Below, piece after piece: positions 6,816 through 13,102 of a stretch of DNA of 17,949 nt. Position numbers and translations under genes: made by a program. The stretch comes from Pseudomonadota bacterium (GTDB lineage: Bacteria; Pseudomonadota; Alphaproteobacteria; Rhizobiales; Hyphomicrobiaceae), in NCBI GenBank assembly GCA_021816505.1, contig JAKAXS010000008.1:1-17949 (forward strand), in the 5' to 3' direction. How positions within the stretch are numbered: position 1 is the stretch's first letter; each line of letters starts with the position of its first letter. Below the pieces are notes generated by a model, which worked only from the letters and a program-made list of their open reading frames with translations, made no database searches and had not been told where the DNA came from.

Positions 6816-8390
6816 TCATCGCTTCGGCGGGTACTTCCAGTACTCGCCGCTGCCCGTCTGCACCTTCTGCAGAATGGGGAAGCGCTTGTCCGGCGGACGC
6901 TCACCCGTCTGGATGATCAGTGCGATATCTGCCAGCAACGCTTCGTTCTCGGCATAGCCGGAATGGTTGAGGTAGAGCCCTTCCATCCCCGCGCTCGTCA
7001 CATCGATCGTGTCGATGCCCGCGAGGACGAGAGGACCGGTGGCGGGTACGTCGCCCGCACGCGGCACGCCGCCGTTGAAGCGCTTCGAAACGTTCAGCGC
7101 CCGGTCATTACCGGCGGCATAGAGCGTCATGCCGCTCGCCATGCCTTTGATCTCTTTCGCGATGTTCTCGAAGTTGTCGCGGTCGACATCGGGTGCGGCG
7201 AGGATGATCTGGCTGATCTGCACGCCCTCGGGCTTCGTGTAACGCAAGTCGCGCAGGATCTGCAGGACGGGCTGGTTGCCCATCGAATGCGCGATGATGG
7301 ACACCGATTTGGCACCCGTCTCCTTCACGACCAGATCGAGAAACTCGCGCATGAACGGCTGTGACTGCCCGGCACTTTCCCGGTCGTACGTATAGCTCTC
7401 GAACGTGCCGCCTGACGGCCAGCTGTAAAGAAACGGCGCGCCGTCGAACTTCAGGTCGTACGCCATCTGCGCCGTGCGATAAATCGCCGAGTCGAACGCC
7501 GTGTTGTAGCCGTGCACGAAAATCACGGCGTGATCCTTGTAGCGCGACGATGTGGCCAGCCGCTCACGCACGAAGGCCAGGAACTGGTCCTTCGTCAGCG
7601 CCTGAATTTCCTTCATCGTGAAATGCTTCTTGGGATCTTCCGCCTGCTCGTACAGCTTGACGTCGAAGTACGGCACCTTGATCGCCCACGGCCGCTCGAT
7701 GTTCGGCACTTCGTGAGACTTCGGCACGGTAATCAAAGCGCGGCCGAGTTCCAGTTTGCGCCCGCGATCGGAACCATAGGCGATACGCTTGGGATCGGTC
7801 GCGCGGGCACGGTCGGTGCCGAAAAATACCGGCACCACATCCCAATCGCTCTTCTCGTCCACCACTGCCGTGCCGGGCTTCGTCACGCCCGCACCGGGTG
7901 CCGGCGGAGGTGCCCCTGCCACCTGTCCTGGTTGCGCTGAAGCCGGCGGCGGCGCGGCCTTCTTGGCCGCAGCACCGGCACCGCCGAACGATCGTGTCTT
8001 CGGAGCAGCCGATCCCGCTCCATTGTTCATGGCCGACGGTCCCTCAACAGAAGGTGGCGGTGCGGACGCGGCCGGCGGCGGGGGAGCCGGGGCTGGTGCC
8101 GGAGCCGCCGGCGCGGCACCCTCGGCGCTGCGGTCGGCCTCGGCCGCATCCCAGCGGCCCGACGCGCCCGGCCGGCCATCACCCGGCTTCGCGGCGCCAC
8201 CGGCGGGACCGCGGTCGGCTGGATATTTGGTATCCGCCCGCGTCGTCTCGTCCTTCGGTGGCGCCTTGCTCATTTTCGGGGCATCGCAGGCGGCGAGCAG
8301 CAGCGGCAGCGCCAGAAGTGCCGTGGCAATCTTCGCGACCGACGACGCAGCGCTCGCGGTCCGCGACCGGCGAGCCGATTTACCCCACAT
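6816..8390 (-). CDS. DUF900-type alpha/beta-hydrolase lipoprotein
   Basis: A 524-residue envelope lipoprotein. The signal sequence ends in a lipobox LLAAC with the lipidated cysteine at C35. Residues 55-180 are Pro/Ala/Gly-rich linker. The hydrolase domain (about 183-495) opens with VPVFFGTDRA, a DUF900 (PF05990) hallmark. The oxyanion motif HGYN is at 293-296, the nucleophile S369 sits in AHSMG, an acid is likely at D401/D403 (APDVDRD) and a histidine at H476 (LNHSGY). The ATG at 8390 is preferred because it gives a normal lipoprotein signal. A second in-frame ATG at 8411 is possible, and a start at 8618 would run into the divergent meaB. Lipid or ester hydrolysis is likely; the substrate is unknown. 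Confidence 0.86.
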   Translation of the reverse strand: MWGKSARRSRTASAASSVAKIATALLALPLLLAACDAPKMSKAPPKDETTRADTKYPADRGPAGGAAKPGDGRPGASGRWDAAEADRSAEGAAPAAPAPAPAPPPPAASAPPPSVEGPSAMNNGAGSAAPKTRSFGGAGAAAKKAAPPPASAQPGQVAGAPPPAPGAGVTKPGTAVVDEKSDWDVVPVFFGTDRARATDPKRIAYGSDRGRKLELGRALITVPKSHEVPNIERPWAIKVPYFDVKLYEQAEDPKKHFTMKEIQALTKDQFLAFVRERLATSSRYKDHAVIFVHGYNTAFDSAIYRTAQMAYDLKFDGAPFLYSWPSGGTFESYTYDRESAGQSQPFMREFLDLVVKETGAKSVSIIAHSMGNQPVLQILRDLRYTKPEGVQISQIILAAPDVDRDNFENIAKEIKGMASGMTLYAAGNDRALNVSKRFNGGVPRAGDVPATGPLVLAGIDTIDVTSAGMEGLYLNHSGYAENEALLADIALIIQTGERPPDKRFPILQKVQTGSGEYWKYPPKR

Positions 8391-8475
8391 GATGTCCCCA
8401 CTGAATTTCATGTCTGCAATCCGTACCGCGTGCCTTGAATAGTCCGCACCCTCAATACCTGCGGCGCTCCAAACG

Positions 8476-8499
8476 CGCCACGGCCAAAGCGGCGTGGCG
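8476..8499. repeat. 7-bp inverted repeat in the meaB/lipoprotein divergent gap
   Basis: CGCCACG (8476-8482) and CGTGGCG (8493-8499) form a perfect 7-bp inverted repeat around a 10-base loop, about 98 bases before the meaB start. It could be an operator or an RNA hairpin. In DNA this GC-rich such repeats also arise by chance. The rest of the gap 8391-8596 shows no clear promoter to me. Confidence 0.35.
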
Positions 8500-8596
8500 A
8501 TCAGAGCCTTGCGCAACCCTTGTTTCGCGGCCATGACAAGCGCGAGGCTTAAGGCCGGTTCCGGGCAAATTGACGGCCGGCGGATAAGGACCAGGT

Positions 8597-9610
8597 ATGG
8601 CGAGCAGCACGCCCGCAAATCCGAATGCGATCAAAGAGATGGCAGAACGCGTCCGCGCCGGCGAGCGCGCCGTTCTGGCTCGTGCGATTACGTTGGTCGA
8701 AAGCACCAAGCCCGAGCATCAGTCGGAAGCGCAGAGCCTGCTGCAGGAACTGCTGCCCGCGACCGGCGGTGCATTGCGCTTAGGCATCACCGGCGTGCCG
8801 GGCGTGGGCAAGTCGACGACGATCGATCAACTCGGCATGAACCTGGTGGATGCCGGCCACAAGGTCGCGGTGCTCGCCGTCGATCCAACGTCGCGGCGCA
8901 CGGGCGGATCGATCCTGGGCGACAAGACGCGCATGAACCGCCTGGCACAAACGCCGAATGCCTTCATCCGCCCGTCCCCGACATCCGGCACACTTGGCGG
9001 CGTCACCCGCAAGACGCGCGAGACGATGGCCCTGTGCGAGGCGGCCGGTTTCGACGTAATCATCGTCGAGACCGTCGGCGTCGGCCAATCCGAAACCGCG
9101 GTGGCCGACATGGTCGATTTCTTCCTCGTACTTCTGCTGGCTGGCGGAGGCGATGATCTTCAGGGCATCAAGAAGGGCGTCATCGAAATCGCCGACATGA
9201 TCGCCATCAACAAGGCGGATGGCGACAACATCAACCGCGCCGGCCGCGCCGCATCGGAGTATCAGGCCGCCCTGACGATCTTCACACCCAAGGACGCTGC
9301 ATGGTTTCCGCCCGTGCTCACCATCTCCGGCCGCGACAACACCGGCCTCGAAGACATGTGGGGTAAGATCATCGAGCATCGCGAGACAATGACGGCCGAC
9401 GGAACATTCCAAGCCCGCCGCAAGCGTCAGGCCGTTGAATGGTTGCGCGATATGCTCCACGATCGCCTGATGTCCGCCCTGCGCGCCAATCCGCAAGTGG
9501 CCGCGCGCATGCCGCAGATCGAAGCCGATGTCCGCGACGGCAAGCTGCTGCCGACATTGGCGGCCGTCGAAGTGATGAGCCTGATGGGCCTGCACGCCAA
9601 GGAGAGCTGA
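8597..9610 (+). CDS. meaB: MeaB, acyl-CoA mutase-associated G-protein chaperone
   Basis: A 337-residue P-loop GTPase of the MeaB/ArgK family, full length. MeaB guards and reactivates B12-dependent acyl-CoA mutases (methylmalonyl- or ethylmalonyl-CoA mutase). Visible motifs are the P-loop GVPGVGKST (66-74), VDPTSRRTGGSILGDKTRM (95-113), ETVGVGQSE (158-166) and the guanine-specificity NKAD (205-208). The C-terminal dimerisation arm follows. The ATG has AGGACCAGG just upstream. The dehydrogenase begins 4 bases after the stop, with its Shine-Dalgarno inside the meaB 3' end, so they form an operon. No mutase lies in the window. The pairing with 3-hydroxybutyrate metabolism fits an organism using the ethylmalonyl- or methylmalonyl-CoA route. 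Confidence 0.96.
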   Translation: MASSTPANPNAIKEMAERVRAGERAVLARAITLVESTKPEHQSEAQSLLQELLPATGGALRLGITGVPGVGKSTTIDQLGMNLVDAGHKVAVLAVDPTSRRTGGSILGDKTRMNRLAQTPNAFIRPSPTSGTLGGVTRKTRETMALCEAAGFDVIIVETVGVGQSETAVADMVDFFLVLLLAGGGDDLQGIKKGVIEIADMIAINKADGDNINRAGRAASEYQAALTIFTPKDAAWFPPVLTISGRDNTGLEDMWGKIIEHRETMTADGTFQARRKRQAVEWLRDMLHDRLMSALRANPQVAARMPQIEADVRDGKLLPTLAAVEVMSLMGLHAKES

Positions 9611-9614
9611 CGGT

Positions 9615-10391
9615 ATGGCAAAGACCGCTCTTGTCACCGGCTCGACCAGCGGCATCGGCCTGGGAATCGCAGAGGCGCTGTGCGCTGCCGGCTACGACGT
9701 GATGTTGCACGGCTCTCGCCCAGCGCGCGATGCTGAAGAGCTCCGGTCGCGCCTGTCCAACGCACACGGGACACGCGTCGCCTATCACGCCGCGGATGTC
9801 TCCCGTGCCGGCACGGTGGCTGGTTTGATCGCGGCGACCGAAAGCGAACTCGGCCCGATCGATGTCCTCGTCAACAACGCCGGCATTCAGCACGTCGCCC
9901 CCATCGAAGATTTTCCAGACGACAAGTGGAATGCCATCCTCGCCGTCAACCTGACGTCCGCGTTCCACGCCATCAAGCTCGTCGTGCCCGGCATGAAACA
10001 GCGCAAGTGGGGCCGCATCATCAACGTCGCTTCGGCGCACGCGCTCGTCGCCTCGCCGTTCAAGGCCGCCTATGTCACGGCTAAGCACGGCCTCCTGGGC
10101 CTGACGAAAACCGTGGCCCTCGAAGTCGCCGAGCACGGCGTCACGTGCAATGCCATCTGTCCCGGCTACGTTTTGACACCCCTCGTTCAGAAGCAGATCC
10201 CGGACACCGCACGGTCGCGCGGCATCAGCGAAGATGCCGTCGTGCGCGACGTGATGCTTGCGCCTCAGGCCACCAAGCAGTTCGTCACCGTGGAACAACT
10301 GGGCGGCCTCGCCGTGTTCCTGACGACAAATGCGGCAAGCCAGATCACGGGCGCCGCACTCCCGGTCGACGGCGGCTGGACCGCGCATTGA
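9615..10391 (+). CDS. bdhA: 3-hydroxybutyrate dehydrogenase (short-chain dehydrogenase)
   Basis: A 258-residue classical short-chain dehydrogenase that matches the D-3-hydroxybutyrate dehydrogenase subgroup, which interconverts 3-hydroxybutyrate and acetoacetate with NAD(H) during polyhydroxybutyrate turnover. The cofactor loop TGSTSGIG is at 8-15 and NNAG at 87-90. The catalytic S140 lies in NVASAHALVASPFK, with Y153 and K157 in AAYVTAKHG. The subgroup feature CNAICPGYVLTPLVQKQI and the ending PVDGGWTAH are present. GGAGAG at the end of meaB serves as ribosome site. It is followed by a 56-residue membrane protein and pcp on the same strand. The assignment to 3-hydroxybutyrate rather than another hydroxyacid rests on these subgroup motifs. 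Confidence 0.92.
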   Translation: MAKTALVTGSTSGIGLGIAEALCAAGYDVMLHGSRPARDAEELRSRLSNAHGTRVAYHAADVSRAGTVAGLIAATESELGPIDVLVNNAGIQHVAPIEDFPDDKWNAILAVNLTSAFHAIKLVVPGMKQRKWGRIINVASAHALVASPFKAAYVTAKHGLLGLTKTVALEVAEHGVTCNAICPGYVLTPLVQKQIPDTARSRGISEDAVVRDVMLAPQATKQFVTVEQLGGLAVFLTTNAASQITGAALPVDGGWTAH

Positions 10392-10406
10392 AGGAGCGTT
10401 GACGAC

Positions 10407-10577
10407 GTGGCTCAGTTGATCCTGTTCCTGGTCTACCTCGCGATCATCGCGGCCCTCGTTTGGCAGGTGATCCTGCTGATCAGAGTGCCATCGGCGCGCG
10501 CACCGGCGCGCCTGCTCGCCGTCATCGCAGGTGCCGCGGTCATGGCCGGGATCGTCTATTTCGGCGTCTTCAATTGA
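10407..10577 (+). CDS. Small two-helix membrane protein, unknown function
   Basis: A 56-codon reading frame with a GTG start fills the gap between bdhA and pcp. AAGGAG (10391-10396) lies about 10 bases upstream. The peptide begins VAQLILFLVYLAIIAALVW and ends AGIVYFGVFN. It has two hydrophobic segments, at about 3-26 and 35-54, joined by a short basic turn (RVPSARAPAR), so it should sit as a hairpin in the inner membrane with the basic turn in the cytoplasm. Its stop codon TGA (10575-10577) overlaps the GAGG ribosome site of pcp, which points to translational coupling. No family is recognised. Good ribosome site, gap filling and clean hydrophobic pattern support it as real. Confidence 0.72.
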   Translation: MAQLILFLVYLAIIAALVWQVILLIRVPSARAPARLLAVIAGAAVMAGIVYFGVFN

Positions 10578-10587
10578 GGCTCGCGCA

Positions 10588-11286
10588 ATGCCGGAAGGAC
10601 GGCCGACGATACTGCTGACCGGCTTCGGCCCGTTTCCCGGCACGCCGGAAAATCTGACATCGCGCCTCGTCCCGGAACTGGCAAAGCGAGCAGCGCGACG
10701 TTTTCGCGGGCATGCGATCGTGTCGGAGATCTTCCCCACCGAATGGGCGCGCGCACCGCAGCGCCTGGCGGAACTCTACCTCGAACACAGCCCGAAAGTC
10801 GTGCTGCACTTCGGCGTCTCCGAACGTGCAACCGGCTTTGCCGTGGAGACGACCGCCTTCAATCGCTGTGCGGCAACCGCAGACGCGTCTGGCGTGCTGC
10901 CGTCCGCGGCGCATATCGAGAGCGAAGGGACGGAGAGCCTGCCGACCCGCCTGCCGAGCGACGACATCGTCGCGCATCTGTCGGCATTGAATCTGCCGGT
11001 CGCCCTATCCGGCGACGCGGGAAGCTACATTTGCAACACCGTCTTCTATCGAACGCTGCACCACGCTGCGGCACTTCCGCGTACCGCGGTTGCCGGGTTC
11101 ATCCACATTCCCACGAAGCTGGACGACGACGCAGCCACGTCAGATACGCGTCCGTTCGACTGGAACGTCGCCCTGCTCGGCTCTATGGAAATCATTCGGG
11201 TCTGCCTGGGGCTCGCGCCGAAGCACGACCTAGCGCCGCGTGCGACAGCCCTGCAGGCATCGCGTGAGGACAGAGTCGCACGCTGA
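10588..11286 (+). CDS. pcp: Pyroglutamyl-peptidase I family protein (peptidase C15)
   Basis: A 232-residue cytosolic cysteine peptidase of family C15, which removes N-terminal pyroglutamate from peptides. The opening ILLTGFGPFPGTPENLTSRL matches the family. The likely catalytic triad is E87 (VETTAFNR), C149 (GSYICNTVFY) and H173 (GFIHIP). The active-site neighbourhood is somewhat divergent from the classical enzymes (the usual ERVAIN reads ETTAFN), so substrate range may differ. The ATG at 10588 has GAGG 8 bases upstream; starting at 10531 would overlap the preceding small gene. The final 20 or so residues (APKHDLAPRATALQASRED) extend beyond the usual family end and overlap, on the opposite strand, the small cysteine-rich gene by 57 bases. 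Confidence 0.87.
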   Translation: MPEGRPTILLTGFGPFPGTPENLTSRLVPELAKRAARRFRGHAIVSEIFPTEWARAPQRLAELYLEHSPKVVLHFGVSERATGFAVETTAFNRCAATADASGVLPSAAHIESEGTESLPTRLPSDDIVAHLSALNLPVALSGDAGSYICNTVFYRTLHHAAALPRTAVAGFIHIPTKLDDDAATSDTRPFDWNVALLGSMEIIRVCLGLAPKHDLAPRATALQASREDRVAR

Positions 11287-11451
11287 TCCGCCCTTGGTGG
11301 CGCGCATGCACGATTTTTCCTGTGCATAGCATTGCGCCGCGCACTGGCTCGCGCCCTCGCTGTGCACGGACGAAACGGCTACGAGGTTCGTTGCAGCTGC
11401 CACGGCGAGCAGGCCCAGGAACTTAGCCAAAGTCTTAACGCGCAATCTCAA
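11230..11451 (-). CDS. Small secreted six-cysteine protein, predicted disulfide helical hairpin
   Basis: A predicted 73-residue exported protein of no family known to me. A basic start and a hydrophobic core (LAKFLGLLAVAAATNLVAVSS) form a signal peptide with a likely cut after VHS. The 42-residue mature part holds six cysteines spaced C-x3-C-x6-C-x9-C-x6-C-x3-C, a mirror-symmetric pattern with a GG turn in the middle. TTG at 11451 with GGGAG upstream is the most likely start; a longer TTG start at 11481 is possible. The 3' end lies antisense over the last 57 bases of pcp. Cysteine regularity and the signal peptide argue for a real gene, but no ATG or GTG start is available. Confidence 0.62.
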   Translation of the reverse strand: MRLRVKTLAKFLGLLAVAAATNLVAVSSVHSEGASQCAAQCYAQEKSCMRATKGGSACDSVLTRCLQGCRTRR

Positions 11452-11483
11452 CTCGTTCTCCCAGCGCCAGAACGCCAGCAACG

Positions 11484-11507
11484 GCTAAACCGCAAGACCA
11501 GTTTAGC
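11484..11507 (-). repeat. 7-bp inverted repeat upstream of the six-cysteine gene
   Basis: GCTAAAC (11484-11490) and GTTTAGC (11501-11507) are a perfect inverted repeat with a 10-base loop. It lies in the AT-richer gap between gshA and the small six-cysteine gene, about 33 bases upstream of that gene's preferred start. It may be an operator or a leader hairpin; no T-run follows, so a terminator is less likely. Confidence 0.4.
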
Positions 11508-11561
11508 ATCGACAAGCCCCGACGCTACCGTGGATCTCATGAATGTCGCGTGAACTCCGCC

Positions 11562-11577
11562 GCGGCGGAAGCGCCGC
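11562..11577 (-). terminator. Possible hairpin just after the gshA stop
   Basis: GCGGCG (11562-11567) pairs perfectly with CGCCGC (11572-11577) around a 4-base loop, three bases beyond the gshA stop codon. On the minus strand no T-run follows, so it may only slow or protect the transcript rather than end it. Confidence 0.35.
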
Positions 11578-11579
11578 AC

Positions 11580-12974
11580 TCAGAATGCATGTTCCGCGAA
11601 GATGAAGTCCACGTTGCCCTTCCACGCGCCGTGATAGCGCTCCAGAAGCTCATCCGCCGCCGTGCGGCCCGCCGTCACAAGTGTCTCCAACGGCTCAAGG
11701 TAAATCGTCTCGTCCTGGTTGCGCAGGCTGAGGAAGCGGCGGCGCGCCAACCCGGCGCGTGAAATCCGCAAGGCCTCCGATGCGATCTGCTGCACGGTGA
11801 TGGATCGGAACGGCGTCTGTAGCGCCGTCTTCGGCACCGCGTTGCGCAGATCCTGGCGCTCCTGCGCCGTCCAATCCTTCACCAGCTGCCACGCAGCGTC
11901 GAGCGAAGAGCTGTCGTAGAGCAGACCGGTCCAGAACGCCGACAGCGCGCAGATGCGCTTCCAGCGTCCACCGTCGGCGCCGCGCATTTCCAGGAAGCGC
12001 TTCAACCTCACCTCGGGGAACAACGTCGTCAAATGATCGGACCAGTCGTCGATGGTCGGGAACTCACCCGGCATCGCTGCGAGCTTGCCCGCCATGAAAT
12101 CGCGGAACGACGCACCCGCGACATCGATGTAGTTGCCGCCGCGATAGACGAAGTACATCGGCACATCCAGCGCGTAGTCGACGTAGCGCTCGTATCCCAT
12201 GCCGTCCTCGAACGCGAACGGCAGCATGCCCGTGCGATTGGGATCGGTGTCGCGCCAGACCTCGCTGCGCAACGACTTGAAGCCGTTGGGACGCCCCTCC
12301 GTGAATGGCGAGGCCGCGAACATCGCCGTTGCGATCGGCTGCAGAGCCAGCGACACGCGCAGCTTCTTCACCATGTCCGCCTCGCTGCCGAAGTCGAGGT
12401 TCGTCTGGATCGTTGCCGTGCGATACATCATGTCGAGGCCGCGCGATCCCACCTGCGGCATGTACTTCGTCATCACGGCATAGCGGCGCTTCGGCATGAT
12501 CGGCGTTTCGGCCAAGGTCCACTTCGGCGAAAAGCCGACGCCGAGGAAGCCGATGCCCAGTTCCTCGCCGATGGTGAGCACCTCGCGCAGATGCTCCTCC
12601 GTTTCGGCCGCCGTCTGGTGCAGCGAGACGACCGGCGCGCCCGAAAGCTCGAACTGCCCGCCCGGCTCCAGGCTGATGGTTCCCGTGGGGCGGCCCTGCG
12701 CCTCACACTGCGGACAGTGGAGCGCGATCATCGTGTCGCCCTCCTTGATCGGCTCCCACTCGTAGCGGTCGATCATCGCCTGCATCAGAGCGCGAATCCC
12801 GCGCGGTCCGTCGTACGGAACCGGGCCAAGGGTATCGGTATGGAAGACGAACTTTTCGTGCTCTGTGCCGATGCGCCACGCGCTTTCGGGCTTCTCGCCG
12901 GCCGCAATCCACGCGACGAGATCGTCGCGCGAGCGCACAGCTTCACTCGGCGCTCCGTCCTGGCGGGTCGACAT
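11580..12974 (-). CDS. gshA: Glutamate-cysteine ligase (plant/alphaproteobacterial type)
   Basis: A 464-residue glutamate-cysteine ligase of the plant-like class, catalysing the ATP-dependent first step of glutathione synthesis in the cytosol. Strong motifs are RIGTEHEKF (34-42), SLEPGGQFELSGAP (101-114), QVGSRGLDMMYRTATIQTNLDF (about 174-195) and YRGGNYID further on. Length is normal for the class. Odd is a short insertion before the LEPGG motif holding H86 and C87-P-Q-C90; relatives I recall have a shorter CxxC-less loop here. The ATG at 12974 has AAGGATG about 8 bases upstream, and an earlier in-frame start at 13058 has no homology before it. Downstream lies the small secreted gene; upstream the 839-residue gene separates it from rsmE. 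Confidence 0.96.
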   Translation of the reverse strand: MSTRQDGAPSEAVRSRDDLVAWIAAGEKPESAWRIGTEHEKFVFHTDTLGPVPYDGPRGIRALMQAMIDRYEWEPIKEGDTMIALHCPQCEAQGRPTGTISLEPGGQFELSGAPVVSLHQTAAETEEHLREVLTIGEELGIGFLGVGFSPKWTLAETPIMPKRRYAVMTKYMPQVGSRGLDMMYRTATIQTNLDFGSEADMVKKLRVSLALQPIATAMFAASPFTEGRPNGFKSLRSEVWRDTDPNRTGMLPFAFEDGMGYERYVDYALDVPMYFVYRGGNYIDVAGASFRDFMAGKLAAMPGEFPTIDDWSDHLTTLFPEVRLKRFLEMRGADGGRWKRICALSAFWTGLLYDSSSLDAAWQLVKDWTAQERQDLRNAVPKTALQTPFRSITVQQIASEALRISRAGLARRRFLSLRNQDETIYLEPLETLVTAGRTAADELLERYHGAWKGNVDFIFAEHAF

Positions 12975-13102
12975 TAAGCATCCTTCGAATGTGTTCGCGC
13001 GGCCCGGCCGGCAGCCCGCCGTGATCGCGAGGTTATGGGGGCTTCGCCGCAACCACACAAGTCCCGCGCGGGCCTAGAGTTGCATGCCGCACTACCCGCG
13101 GA

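Noticed and set aside
8391..8618. A longer N-terminus for the DUF900 lipoprotein starting at 8618.
   Set aside because: It would overlap the meaB start on the opposite strand and place 76 non-signal residues before a perfect lipoprotein signal.
9369..10739. A 456-codon minus-strand frame spanning the ends of meaB, bdhA and pcp.
   Set aside because: It runs antisense through three recognised genes and has biased, motif-free composition.
12033..12977. A 314-codon plus-strand frame antisense to gshA.
   Set aside because: gshA on the minus strand is unmistakable; this frame is His/Arg-rich shadow sequence.
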